From positions 45,771 to 109,770 of the forward strand of contig NZ_LKHP01000008.1 in the NCBI RefSeq assembly GCF_001440545.1: 64,000 nt of DNA. Reading direction: 5' to 3'. Positions within the stretch are counted from its first letter, which is position 1. Every line of letters begins with the position of its first letter. This DNA is from Caloramator mitchellensis (GTDB lineage Bacteria; Bacillota; Clostridia; Clostridiales; Caloramatoraceae). A program made the position numbers and the translations under genes. The notes below the pieces were generated by a model that worked only from the letters and a program-made list of their open reading frames with translations, did not search any database and was not told where the DNA came from. This document shows positions 44,594-53,160 of the stretch, one piece after another.

Positions 44594-45664
44594 ATGGAAG
44601 GATATGAAATACTCTCAAGAAAAATAATAGGCCACGATGATTTGTTAAATAACATATTAATCCATTATCCTTATAAAATTATTTCAATAGAAAATATAAA
44701 GTATAAGGAAACGGATAAGGAAAGAGCCGTATACAAAATATCGACTAACAAAGGTAATAAATGCTTAAAAAAAGTCTATTATGATGAAGCTACATTATTG
44801 TTTATATATTCAGTAATCGAATGGTTAAATATTAAAGGAGTTAATGCTCCAAGGCTTTTGTCAACTAAAAATGGTTTAAAGTATGTTAAATACCAGGATG
44901 ATATTTATATGCTCACTGATTGGATAGACGGACGAAAGTGTGAATACGACGATTTGGAGGATATTAAAAAAATATCAGCAAATCTTGCTAAAATTCATAT
45001 ATCTTCAAAGGGTTTTTTCCCTATTCAAGGTAGTAAATTGCTGATAGGTGAAAAAGACTATATCACAAGCTTGAATAAGCATTTTAAACATCTTTTAGAA
45101 TTTTCAAATACCGCATTTAGACTAAAGGATAAGTTTTCTAAGTTGTATTTGGAAAACTTTGATTACTATATTAACTGTGCTAAAGAAAGCATTTATATAA
45201 TATCAAAGATAGACTTTCAAAACTTAGGTGATGAGGTCAGCAGTAGGGCTATTTGCCATTTAGACTATGTGAATAAAAATTTGATTTTCACCTCTGACAA
45301 CAAATTATATGTTATAGACTTTGATAAAACACGGCTGGATATGCCAATTCATGACATAAGCAGCTTTTTACACAGAATTCTAAAACGCAAAAAAACTCCC
45401 TGGAAATTCGAAATATTTAAAGAGGCCGTTGAGTGTTATGAAACGATAAGGCCTTTAAGTTATTATGAGCATTTAGCAATATTTTCATTATTGATGTTCC
45501 CTAAAAAGTTTTGGAAAATATCAAAGGATTATTTCAAAAATTATAAATTTGTAAATAAAAATTATTATTTAGAAGAATTACATGATGTGGTCGATTATAA
45601 AAAGGAGCATAGAGAGTTTTGTAAATTAGTTAATGATTATATAGAAACAAAATTCAGGGGATAG
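44594..45664 (+). CDS. CotS-family spore coat kinase-like protein
   Basis: This aminoglycoside-phosphotransferase-like fold belongs to the CotS/YsxE/YutH spore coat family. The ATP-lobe residues are weak, while the catalytic-loop region reads AICHLDYVNKNLIF and the metal region YVIDFDKTRLDMPIHD. Length of 356 aa is typical. Upstream, CATACATA at 44554-44561 resembles a sigma-E/K -10 box, fitting expression in the mother cell. The ATG at 44594 has AAGG at eight bases. Confidence 0.85.
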   Translation: MEGYEILSRKIIGHDDLLNNILIHYPYKIISIENIKYKETDKERAVYKISTNKGNKCLKKVYYDEATLLFIYSVIEWLNIKGVNAPRLLSTKNGLKYVKYQDDIYMLTDWIDGRKCEYDDLEDIKKISANLAKIHISSKGFFPIQGSKLLIGEKDYITSLNKHFKHLLEFSNTAFRLKDKFSKLYLENFDYYINCAKESIYIISKIDFQNLGDEVSSRAICHLDYVNKNLIFTSDNKLYVIDFDKTRLDMPIHDISSFLHRILKRKKTPWKFEIFKEAVECYETIRPLSYYEHLAIFSLLMFPKKFWKISKDYFKNYKFVNKNYYLEELHDVVDYKKEHREFCKLVNDYIETKFRG

Positions 45665-45680
45665 CATCCCCTGAATTTTT
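45650..45680. terminator. Bidirectional terminator between cotS-like gene and ppdK
   Basis: A 13-bp stem, AAATTCAGGGGAT and ATCCCCTGAATTT, around AGC is followed by TTTAT. It overlaps the cotS-like stop codon. Confidence 0.85.
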
Positions 45681-45689
45681 ATAGGTTTT

Positions 45690-48323
45690 TTACTTTCTTG
45701 GGTTTTTAACTTGTGCTTGTGCAGCTGCAAGTCTTGCTATTGGCACTCTGAAAGGTGAGCATGATACGTAGTCTAATCCAACGTTGTGGCAGAATTCGAT
45801 AGATGCTGGGTCTCCACCATGTTCTCCGCATATACCAAGCTTAATGTCTGGTCTTGTTGCTTTTCCAAGTTCAGCAGCCATCTTAACAAGCTTACCAACA
45901 CCTGTTGCATCAAGCTTAGCAAATGGGTCAGATTCAAATATCTTCTTGTCATAGTAGTCATTTAAGAACTTACCTGCATCGTCTCTTGAGAATCCAAATG
46001 TCATTTGTGTTAAGTCGTTAGTTCCGAATGAGAAGAATTCAGCTTCTTTAGCAATTTCATCAGCAGTTAATGCTGCTCTTGGAATTTCAATCATTGTTCC
46101 AACTTTATATTCAAGCTTCATTCCTTCTCTTTCGATTATTTCGTTTGCTGTCTTTACGATTACGTCCTTAACATATTTTAATTCCTTAAGTTCTCCAACA
46201 AGTGGTATCATTATTTCTGGAACTATATCCCAGCCTTTTCTCTTCTTAACGTCTATAGCTGCTTCAATTATCGCTCTTGTTTGCATTTCTGCTATTTCTG
46301 GGTAAGTAACAGCAAGTCTGCATCCTCTGTGACCAAGCATTGGGTTGAATTCCTTTAAGCTTTCAACAGTAGCCTTAAGGTCTTCAAATGTTAATCCCAT
46401 AGTTTCTGCAAGAGCCTTTATATCTTCATCTTCATGAGGTAAGAATTCATGTAGTGGTGGGTCTAGAAGTCTTATAGTTACAGGTCTTCCTTCCATTGCT
46501 TCATAAATTCCAATGAAGTCTTCCCTTTGCATTGGCAATAGCTTATCAAGAGCCTTTCTTCTTTGTTCTTCGTTCTTAGCAACTATCATTTCTCTAACTG
46601 CTGGTATTCTGTCTTCTTCGAAGAACATGTGTTCAGTTCTGCAAAGACCTATACCTTCAGCACCAAACTTAACAGCCTGAGCTGAATCCCTTGGTGTATC
46701 AGCATTAGTTCTAACCTTAAGAGCTCTTATTTCATCAGCCCACTTCATGAAAGTTTCAAAATATCCAGTTATTTGTGGTTCAACAGTCTTAATCTTTTGA
46801 GCATAAACGTTTCCAGTTGAACCGTCGATTGATATATAGTCGCCTTCGTTAATTTTTAAATCTCCAACTGTGAAGAACTTAGCTTCTTCGTTTATCTTAA
46901 TATCGCCACAACCAGCTACGCAGCACTTACCCATACCTCTTGCAACAACGGCTGCGTGTGAAGTCATACCACCTCTTGCAGTTAGTATACCTTCAGCTGC
47001 TATCATACCTTCGATATCTTCTGGTGAAGTTTCAATTCTTACAAGAACAACCTTTTCACCTCTTGCTGCAGCTTCCTTAGCTTCTTCAGCTGTGAAGTAT
47101 ACCTTACCACAAGCAGCACCAGGTGATGCTGGAAGTCCCTTTGTAACTGCTTTTGCAGCCTTTAATTCTGCAGCATCAAAATTTGGATGTAGAAGTTGGT
47201 CTAACTGCTTAGCGTCAACCTTTAGCATTGCTTCTTCTTTTGTTATTCTTCCTTCTTCAACAAGGTCAACAGCAATCTTTAATGCCGCTGGAGCTGTTCT
47301 CTTTCCATTTCTAGTTTGTAGGAAGTATAGCTTTCCTTGTTCTATTGTAAATTCCATATCTTGCATATCTTTGTAGTGGTCTTCAAGAAGATGTGCAATT
47401 CTTACGAATTCTTCGTAACAATCAGGCATAACTTCTTTTAATTGGTCAATGCTTTGTGGAGTTCTTATACCTGCAACAACGTCTTCACCTTGTGCATTCA
47501 TTAAGAATTCTCCGAATATCTTGTTTTCACCAGTTGCAGGGTTTCTTGTAAATGCAACACCTGTTCCTGAAGTTTCTCCCATGTTACCAAATACCATTGT
47601 TTGAACGTTTACAGCTGTTCCCCAATCGCTTGGAATGTCGTTTAATCTTCTATAAACGATAGCTCTTGGGTTGTTCCATGACCTGAATACAGCTTTAACT
47701 GATTCTAACAATTGCATCTTTGGATCTTGTGGGAAAGCTTCTCCCTTTTCCTTTATGTATAATTCCTTAAATCTTCTAACAACTTCCTTAAGATTTTCAG
47801 CAGTTAAATCTGTATCAAGAACTGCTCCATTTTCTTCCTTAACTTGGTCTAGTATGTGTTCGAATTTATTCTTTTCTATTTGCATAACAACGTCGCTGAA
47901 CATTGTTATAAATCTTCTGTAGCTGTCATAAGCAAATCTTTCATTATTTGTAAGTTTTGCCATGCCTTCTACAGTTTCATCATTTAAGCCAAGATTAAGA
48001 ATTGTATCCATCATACCAGGCATCGATGCTCTTGCACCTGAACGAACTGATACAAGTAATGGGTTTGATGGGTCACCAAATTTCTTACCTGTTATTCCTT
48101 CAAGTTTGTGTAGAGTTTCAAAAATTTCTTCGACTATTTCGTCTGCAATTCTTTGACCATCTTCATAGTATCTTGTGCAGGCTTCAGTTGTTACTGTGAA
48201 TCCTGGTGGCACTGGTAATCCTATGTTTGTCATTTCTGCAAGGTTAGCACCTTTTCCACCTAAAAGGTTTTTCATACTAGCGTTACCTTCGTTGAAAAGG
48301 TAAACATACTTTCTCTTTTCCAT
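45690..48323 (-). CDS. ppdK: Pyruvate, phosphate dikinase
   Basis: It interconverts ATP, pyruvate and Pi with AMP, PEP and PPi; in fermenters it can run in the glycolytic direction. The ATP-grasp part begins FNEGNASMKNLLGGKGANLAEM. The phosphorylated His lies in GGMTSHAAVVARGMGKCCV. The PEP/pyruvate barrel has GICGEHGGDP and FSFGTNDLTQMTFGFSRDDA. At 877 aa it is complete. It lies downstream of its probable regulator gene, with a perfect operator-like dyad in between. The CBS-PPase at 23.7 kb could remove PPi made by this enzyme. Confidence 0.98.
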   Translation of the reverse strand: MEKRKYVYLFNEGNASMKNLLGGKGANLAEMTNIGLPVPPGFTVTTEACTRYYEDGQRIADEIVEEIFETLHKLEGITGKKFGDPSNPLLVSVRSGARASMPGMMDTILNLGLNDETVEGMAKLTNNERFAYDSYRRFITMFSDVVMQIEKNKFEHILDQVKEENGAVLDTDLTAENLKEVVRRFKELYIKEKGEAFPQDPKMQLLESVKAVFRSWNNPRAIVYRRLNDIPSDWGTAVNVQTMVFGNMGETSGTGVAFTRNPATGENKIFGEFLMNAQGEDVVAGIRTPQSIDQLKEVMPDCYEEFVRIAHLLEDHYKDMQDMEFTIEQGKLYFLQTRNGKRTAPAALKIAVDLVEEGRITKEEAMLKVDAKQLDQLLHPNFDAAELKAAKAVTKGLPASPGAACGKVYFTAEEAKEAAARGEKVVLVRIETSPEDIEGMIAAEGILTARGGMTSHAAVVARGMGKCCVAGCGDIKINEEAKFFTVGDLKINEGDYISIDGSTGNVYAQKIKTVEPQITGYFETFMKWADEIRALKVRTNADTPRDSAQAVKFGAEGIGLCRTEHMFFEEDRIPAVREMIVAKNEEQRRKALDKLLPMQREDFIGIYEAMEGRPVTIRLLDPPLHEFLPHEDEDIKALAETMGLTFEDLKATVESLKEFNPMLGHRGCRLAVTYPEIAEMQTRAIIEAAIDVKKRKGWDIVPEIMIPLVGELKELKYVKDVIVKTANEIIEREGMKLEYKVGTMIEIPRAALTADEIAKEAEFFSFGTNDLTQMTFGFSRDDAGKFLNDYYDKKIFESDPFAKLDATGVGKLVKMAAELGKATRPDIKLGICGEHGGDPASIEFCHNVGLDYVSCSPFRVPIARLAAAQAQVKNPRK

Positions 48324-48358
48324 TGCTTCTACCTCCCAATCTATATTTTGTCACCATA

Positions 48359-48375
48359 GGGACAATATTTGTCCC
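48359..48375. promoter_or_regulatory. Operator-like palindrome before ppdK
   Basis: Perfect arms GGGACAA and TTGTCCC around three bases lie about 35 bp before the ppdK start codon. On the minus strand, TTGATA (48405-48410) and TATTAT (48384-48389) form a candidate promoter with a short 15-bp spacer just upstream. The palindrome would then lie at or just after the start site. The neighbouring CBS-HTH regulator is the likely ligand. Confidence 0.55.
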
Positions 48376-48406
48376 AGATGTGTATAATAAACAATCCAAA
48401 CCTATA

Positions 48407-49048
48407 TCAATCCCTAGCAAGCTCTAAAAAGAGCTTTGTGATTGTTGTTTTGGAAACCTTACCAGTTATCTTACAATACTCCTTGCCATCTTCTGTTCTT
48501 ACTTTTTCAACAACCGGTATACTGTCTATTTCGTGTTCAATAATTCTTTTTGCTGCTTCAAACGCACTATCTTCATCACTTATGGTGATGATGTTAGGCA
48601 TTCTCGTCATTATAATACCAATAGGGACCTTATGTATATCTGTATTTCCAAGGGTAATTTTCAAGAAATCCTTTCTTGACACAGCACCAGTTAAGTAACC
48701 CTTATTTTCAACAAATAATGTCCCTGTATCATTAATAAAAAGTTGAATTATTGAATCATAAATAGACATATCCTCTGGAACAACTGTAGGTTTGGATTTT
48801 ATTTCAGCAACTTTTATTTCTTTAATCGGTTTATGTTTAAAAGCAGTTTCACCCTTTGAAGAATAAACATAGCCAACCTTAGGACGCGCTTCAAGTATGC
48901 CTGTCATTGTTAAAATAGCAAGATCAGGCCTTAATGCTGCCCTTGTTAAGTTTAGTTTATCAGCGATTTGCTCGCTTGTAATTGGCTGATTAACTTTTAC
49001 AATCTCTATTATTTCTTCCTGGCGTTTTGTGAGTTTAATAAAAATCAC
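48407..49048 (-). CDS. CcpN-like transcription regulator with HTH and CBS domains
   Basis: This 213-residue regulator has an N-terminal winged HTH (ITSEQIADKLNLTRAALRPD) and two CBS motifs (MTRMPNIITISDEDSAFEAA and the preceding VENKGYLTGAVSRKDFLK). It belongs to the CcpN/YqzB family, which controls gluconeogenic genes and PPDK. No ATG is in place: GTG at 49048 opens the frame with poor spacing, while AGAGGTGAT is well placed for an ATT codon at 49039, where relatives have Met. The start is therefore uncertain. A promoter TTGTAT-N17-TATAAT lies upstream. Confidence 0.88.
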   Translation of the reverse strand: MIFIKLTKRQEEIIEIVKVNQPITSEQIADKLNLTRAALRPDLAILTMTGILEARPKVGYVYSSKGETAFKHKPIKEIKVAEIKSKPTVVPEDMSIYDSIIQLFINDTGTLFVENKGYLTGAVSRKDFLKITLGNTDIHKVPIGIIMTRMPNIITISDEDSAFEAAKRIIEHEIDSIPVVEKVRTEDGKEYCKITGKVSKTTITKLFLELARD

Positions 49049-49170
49049 CTCTGTACAAAGTATTATTATATTTATTATATATTGACAGAGGATTCAATAC
49101 AATATTAATTCATAAATATTTTATTACATAAACTAAATATTTTCAATATTTAACAAAAATTTTTGATAAA

Positions 49171-49197
49171 AATGAATAAGCAAAATGCTTATTCATT
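49171..49197 (-). terminator. Terminator of the DUF4342 gene
   Basis: A 12-bp stem, AATGAATAAGCA and TGCTTATTCATT, around three bases is followed on the minus strand by TTTATC. The stem includes the stop codon of the gene. Confidence 0.7.
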
Positions 49198-49710
49198 TTT
49201 ATCAAATTCATTCTTAACATCATTTACAGTTTCATTTATATCATCTTTCATTTCCTCAGCCTTTTCCATCACCGTCTCCTTAATATCGTTAACCTTTTCT
49301 TTTATTATGTCTTCAACAATCTCAACTCTTCCGTCAGGCCTTTCTATCTCTATTTTAACCTTTGTTACAACTGCTGCAACTGCGCCAATTGCAAGCAGTG
49401 CTGGACTAAATAAAGTTAATGCACCTGCAGCTATCCCAGCTGTTACCGGAATGTCTACTAGAATCTTATCATCCTTTTTAACTTTAATTCTGTTTACATT
49501 CCCCTTTCTGATAATGTCTCTTATTGTTTCGACTAAATCATTGCTAAAATCGGTAATCTGCTCCCCAAACTTCTTTTGATTTTGCTCGATGTAAATTAAT
49601 GCATCGATAACATTTCCGTTGTTCTTTTCAAGTATTTCTTTTGCTTCTGCATAACCTATTCCTGTTCTTTGTCTTATTATGTCAATTTTTTCAAGAGTTA
49701 TTTCTTCCAT
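49189..49710 (-). CDS. DUF4342 protein with UBA-like N-terminus
   Basis: Residues 1-45 form a UBA/EF-Ts-like helical bundle (TGIGYAEAKEILEKNNGNVI). A DUF4342 core with a short hydrophobic segment (VTAGIAAGALTLFSPALLAI) follows, and then an acidic Lys/Glu helix (KEKVNDIKETVMEKAEEMKD). The function is unknown; the domain mix suggests a membrane-associated or chaperone-like role, but that is a guess. It lies between recO and the ppdK regulator. Confidence 0.85.
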   Translation of the reverse strand: MEEITLEKIDIIRQRTGIGYAEAKEILEKNNGNVIDALIYIEQNQKKFGEQITDFSNDLVETIRDIIRKGNVNRIKVKKDDKILVDIPVTAGIAAGALTLFSPALLAIGAVAAVVTKVKIEIERPDGRVEIVEDIIKEKVNDIKETVMEKAEEMKDDINETVNDVKNEFDKNE

Positions 49711-49714
49711 ACAA

Positions 49715-50467
49715 TCAACTCCTTTTTATTTCTTTTATTAAATTTAAAGATTTAAATTCTCTTTCTGTATAATATGATATGTATTTTTCCATTATTTCAT
49801 CCAATCGTTTTAAGTTTAATTTATTATAATTAATATTCCTCAAATCTTCAAGTTTTATGTTTCTAAGTGTCCTTAACAAATCCAATTCTGAATTATTTAA
49901 TTCATAAACCATTCCCTTATTGACAAAACATTTATCACAAACCATTCCTCCATCAGTTATGCTAAAAAAGTGCAACTCTTCATTTGACTTACACTTAACG
50001 CAATTTAATACAGATGGTTGATATCCTGACAGTGAAACAATCTTATACTCAAACGTGGTTTTCAATAATTCTAAATCGACATCGCTATCAGATAACAAAT
50101 ATAGTGATTTTAATAGCAGCCCAAGCATATATACATTTTTTGCTTCTTTCTCATTTAATACGTCGATCATTTCTAATATGTAACTTCCAAGCGATAATTT
50201 TTCAAGGTCCATTATTATCCTCTGGAATGATTCTATTATCTGGCTTTGGCTTAAAGTATACAAATTTTTGCCCTTATATATTGAGAACTTGCAGTAACAA
50301 AATGGCAGAGTGGATGACGCTATTTGGCTTTTAGGCTTTCTTGCGCCATGTGCAACTACATCAATCTTTCCAAGTTTGTCAGTAAAAATGGTGATGATTT
50401 TGTCACTTTCACCAAGGTTTATGCTCTTTAATACTACTCCCTGGACGTTACCTAATGACAAAACCAT
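49715..50467 (-). CDS. recO: DNA repair protein RecO
   Basis: This recombination mediator of the RecFOR pathway has an N-terminal OB fold (GVVLKSINLGESDKIITIFT). A zinc site lies in VKCKSNEELHF and MVCDKCFVNKG, with a helical C-terminus. At ~250 aa it is normal. ATG at 50467 is only two bases from GGAGG, so a TTG at 50461 (eight bases) could be the real start. It lies ten bases after era. Confidence 0.93.
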   Translation of the reverse strand: MVLSLGNVQGVVLKSINLGESDKIITIFTDKLGKIDVVAHGARKPKSQIASSTLPFCYCKFSIYKGKNLYTLSQSQIIESFQRIIMDLEKLSLGSYILEMIDVLNEKEAKNVYMLGLLLKSLYLLSDSDVDLELLKTTFEYKIVSLSGYQPSVLNCVKCKSNEELHFFSITDGGMVCDKCFVNKGMVYELNNSELDLLRTLRNIKLEDLRNINYNKLNLKRLDEIMEKYISYYTEREFKSLNLIKEIKRS

Positions 50468-50477
50468 CACCTCCTAA

Positions 50478-51368
50478 TTATTGATAGCCTAAAGTCTTTA
50501 ATACAGAAGGGCTGTCTCTCCAATCTTTTTTTACTTTTACCCAAAGCTCTAAGAATATTCTGCTTCCCAGTAGCCTTTCAATTTCAAATCTTGCACTTGA
50601 GCCTATCTTTTTTAACATTTCACCCTTCTTGCCAATTATAATCGCTTTATGAGTGTCCTTTTCGCAGAAAATAGTTGCATTAATATTTATTAAATTCTTG
50701 CCCTCCTCAGCCTTCATAGTAACAACCTCTACCGCAGTTCCGTGCGGAACTTCTTCCTTTAAATTTTGCAGCAATTTTTCTCTGATTATTTCAGCTACTA
50801 TGAATTTTTCAGGCTGGTCTGTTAACATGTCTTCAGGAAAATATTGAGGTCCCTCAGGCAGATTAGAAATAATAACATCAAGCAGTCTGTTTGTATTATC
50901 GCCCTTTAGCGCAGATATAGGAACAATTTCTTTAAAATTAAATACTTTGGAGTAATTTTCAATTGTTTTAGCAAGTATTTCCTTGCTAACCGTGTCAACC
51001 TTGTTAATCACTAATATAATCGGCGTTTTAACATTTTCAAGCTGTTTTATTATATGCAAATCACCTTCGTTAACCTTTTCTGATGGATTAATTAAGAATA
51101 AAACGGCATCTACTTCGTTTAGTGTCTCTTTTGCAATTTTAACCATATATTCTCCTAGTCTTGTCTTCGGTTTATGTATACCTGGAGTATCTAAAAATAC
51201 CACTTGATAAGTGTCTCTAGTCAAAATTGCCTGTATCTTATTTCTTGTTGTTTGCGGTTTATTTGAAATAATTGATATTTTTTCACCTAAAAAATGATTC
51301 AACAAAGTAGATTTACCTACATTAGGTCTACCAATTATGGTTACAAAACCTGATTTGAAATTACTCAT
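50478..51368 (-). CDS. era: GTPase Era
   Basis: This GTPase is needed for 30S subunit maturation. The G1 loop is IIGRPNVGKSTLLN, G3 is FLDTPGIHKPKTRLGEYM, and G4 is VINKVDTV. A C-terminal KH domain (ICREKDTHKA-like region, GKKGEMLKKIGSSARFEIE) binds the 16S rRNA tail. Length is 296 aa. It overlaps cdd by eight bases, typical clostridial order. Confidence 0.97.
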   Translation of the reverse strand: MSNFKSGFVTIIGRPNVGKSTLLNHFLGEKISIISNKPQTTRNKIQAILTRDTYQVVFLDTPGIHKPKTRLGEYMVKIAKETLNEVDAVLFLINPSEKVNEGDLHIIKQLENVKTPIILVINKVDTVSKEILAKTIENYSKVFNFKEIVPISALKGDNTNRLLDVIISNLPEGPQYFPEDMLTDQPEKFIVAEIIREKLLQNLKEEVPHGTAVEVVTMKAEEGKNLININATIFCEKDTHKAIIIGKKGEMLKKIGSSARFEIERLLGSRIFLELWVKVKKDWRDSPSVLKTLGYQ

Positions 51369-51771
51369 TCACATTTCTCCCTTCTAAATCCTCCTGCGTA
51401 AATGCGAATGGCAATAGTTCATAAAGTTTATATATCTTATATTCGCTGTTCTTATTTGCAACAATAATTTCCATATTAAGACCAAATTCAGAAAGAACCT
51501 GCCTGCATATTCCGCAGGGAAAAGTTAAACTATCGCTATCGCTTGTTATTGCAATCATCTTAAAGTCCTTATACCCTTCTGATATCGCTTTAAATAATGC
51601 TGTTCTTTCAGCACAATTTGTCCCTCCAAAGGATGCATTCTCAATATTACAGCCAGTAAAAACTTTATTATCAGAGGTCAATAATGCAGCACCTACTCTA
51701 AAATTAGAATAAGGAACGTATGCGTTTTCTTTTGCCTTTTGTGCTATTTCAACTAATTCTTTGTAGTCCAT
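51361..51771 (-). CDS. cdd: Cytidine deaminase
   Basis: It deaminates cytidine and deoxycytidine. The zinc and catalytic motif is NCAERTALFKA (Cys-Ala-Glu) with the pair FPCGICRQV. Length is 136 aa, the tetrameric short form. It overlaps era downstream. Confidence 0.97.
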   Translation of the reverse strand: MDYKELVEIAQKAKENAYVPYSNFRVGAALLTSDNKVFTGCNIENASFGGTNCAERTALFKAISEGYKDFKMIAITSDSDSLTFPCGICRQVLSEFGLNMEIIVANKNSEYKIYKLYELLPFAFTQEDLEGRNVNE

Positions 51772-51925
51772 CTATATTCCCCCTAAAGTTTATTACATCA
51801 ATATTTTATGCATTTTTCGGTAATCTTAATTATACCATTTAATAAACTATTGTAAAGAAAGATTTTAATGATTAAACTGTTGAAATATCAAAAAGCAAAA
51901 CATTTATGCAATAATATGTTTTAGA

Positions 51926-51954
51926 GCCCCATGATCACAAATCATTCATGGGGC
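51926..51954 (-). terminator. Hairpin after dgkA-PAP2
   Basis: A 9-bp stem, GCCCCATGA and TCATGGGGC, has an 11-base loop, followed on the minus strand by TCTAAAACA. The tail is not T-rich, so termination strength is uncertain. Its arms share CCCCATGA with the hairpin at 1456. Confidence 0.5.
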
Positions 51955-51969
51955 CCAATGACCTAATAA

Positions 51970-52665
51970 TTATAAAAGCTTAAAAATGATAATTGCAATT
52001 AATATACCTAAAATAGCACCAACCGTAACTTCGTATAGAGAGTGAATCTTGCCTTCTACTCTGCTCTGTGCAACTACGAATGCAAGGAAGAAAGAAAGTG
52101 TAATTATCAGTGTATCCTGTGTTAATAGTGATATTGCTGTTGCAGTCCCAAACGCAACGGCACTATGTCCGCTTGGCATACCACCTCTAAGTGGTGTTCC
52201 TTGTCCATAAAACGCTTTTATAATTACTGTTGCTATTACTACAAGTAAGAGACATATAAAGACAACCGTTGGGTCGCTTTGTTTTATCTTAAATATTACA
52301 GTATTGGATAATACCTTCAATTTGTCATAGAATATTAAATAGCCAACTAATATTGAGTTTAATGCAGCTATCAATACTGCACCTGCTGCTACATTTTTTG
52401 CTATTTTAGCAAGGGGATGATAATAATTAGCGTTTAAATCAATCGTAACTTCTATAGCAGTATTAACCATTTCCAATATAATTACAAGCGCTACGGTTAA
52501 AAACAAAAGCAAAATTTCAATCTTGCTAAGATCGAAAAATAGGCTTCCAAAAAGAACAGCTGTTGCAATCAAAAGATGAATTCTCATATTTCTCTGTGTC
52601 TTAATTGCATAAACTATGCCCTCAATTGCATGATTGAAGCTCTCAGTAATCTTTCTTACTTTCAT
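51970..52665 (-). CDS. dgkA: Undecaprenol/diacylglycerol kinase fused to a PAP2 phosphatase
   Basis: Residues 1-~110 are a DgkA-type lipid kinase (SFNHAIEGIVYAIKTQRNMR and EMVNTAIEVTIDL). Residues ~140-231 are a PAP2 phosphatase with GMPSGHSAVAFG and SRVEGKIHSLYEVTVG. In Gram-positives this kinase acts on undecaprenol; a phosphatase in the same chain could serve the reverse step on its product or a related lipid phosphate. The ATG at 52665 follows AGGTGA; the frame opens at GTG 52674. It is next to ybeY. Confidence 0.9.
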   Translation of the reverse strand: MKVRKITESFNHAIEGIVYAIKTQRNMRIHLLIATAVLFGSLFFDLSKIEILLLFLTVALVIILEMVNTAIEVTIDLNANYYHPLAKIAKNVAAGAVLIAALNSILVGYLIFYDKLKVLSNTVIFKIKQSDPTVVFICLLLVVIATVIIKAFYGQGTPLRGGMPSGHSAVAFGTATAISLLTQDTLIITLSFFLAFVVAQSRVEGKIHSLYEVTVGAILGILIAIIIFKLL

Positions 52666-52674
52666 TTTATTCAC

Positions 52675-53160
52675 CTATCTTACAAGTCCTAAATTGTTTA
52701 AGATGTCTTCTTCCTTTTCCCTCATTACTTTTCTTTCTCCTTCATCCTCGTGGTCATATCCTAAAAGGTGCAAAGTGCTGTGGACTGTTAAAAAAGCTAT
52801 TTCTCTTTCAAATGTATGCCCATATTCTATTGACTGTTCCATTGCCTTTTCTAATGATAATATCATGTCTCCAAGTAGAACACATCCGCTTTCGGGATTT
52901 TTATCATCTTCAAATACTTCATATTTGTTTCTCAATTTAAAATCAATCATAGGAAAAGAAAGGACATCTGTTTCCCTGTTTATATTTCTGAATTCGTTGT
53001 TTATCTCTTTTATTTCATTATTGTCCACTATATAAACATTTATTTCAAACTCATGATTAAAACCTTCGCTTTTAAGTGTTTGAGAAATTGAATTGATTAT
53101 TAAATTCTTTAAAGATTCATCAAAATGCATTTTATCCTGGTTATTCTCAAAGTATATCAT
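52675..53160 (-). CDS. ybeY: rRNA maturation endoribonuclease YbeY
   Basis: This metal-dependent RNase acts in 16S rRNA 3' end maturation and quality control. The metal motif is LTVHSTLHLLGYDHED, with GDMILSLEKA as a second family motif. Length is 161 aa. It directly abuts pgpH upstream and dgkA downstream. Confidence 0.96.
   Translation of the reverse strand: MIYFENNQDKMHFDESLKNLIINSISQTLKSEGFNHEFEINVYIVDNNEIKEINNEFRNINRETDVLSFPMIDFKLRNKYEVFEDDKNPESGCVLLGDMILSLEKAMEQSIEYGHTFEREIAFLTVHSTLHLLGYDHEDEGERKVMREKEEDILNNLGLVR

Noticed and set aside
46870..47376. A 168-codon open frame on the plus strand inside ppdK
   Set aside because: It is the complement of a highly biased coding sequence; ppdK is unmistakable and the antisense product is low-complexity hydrophobic.
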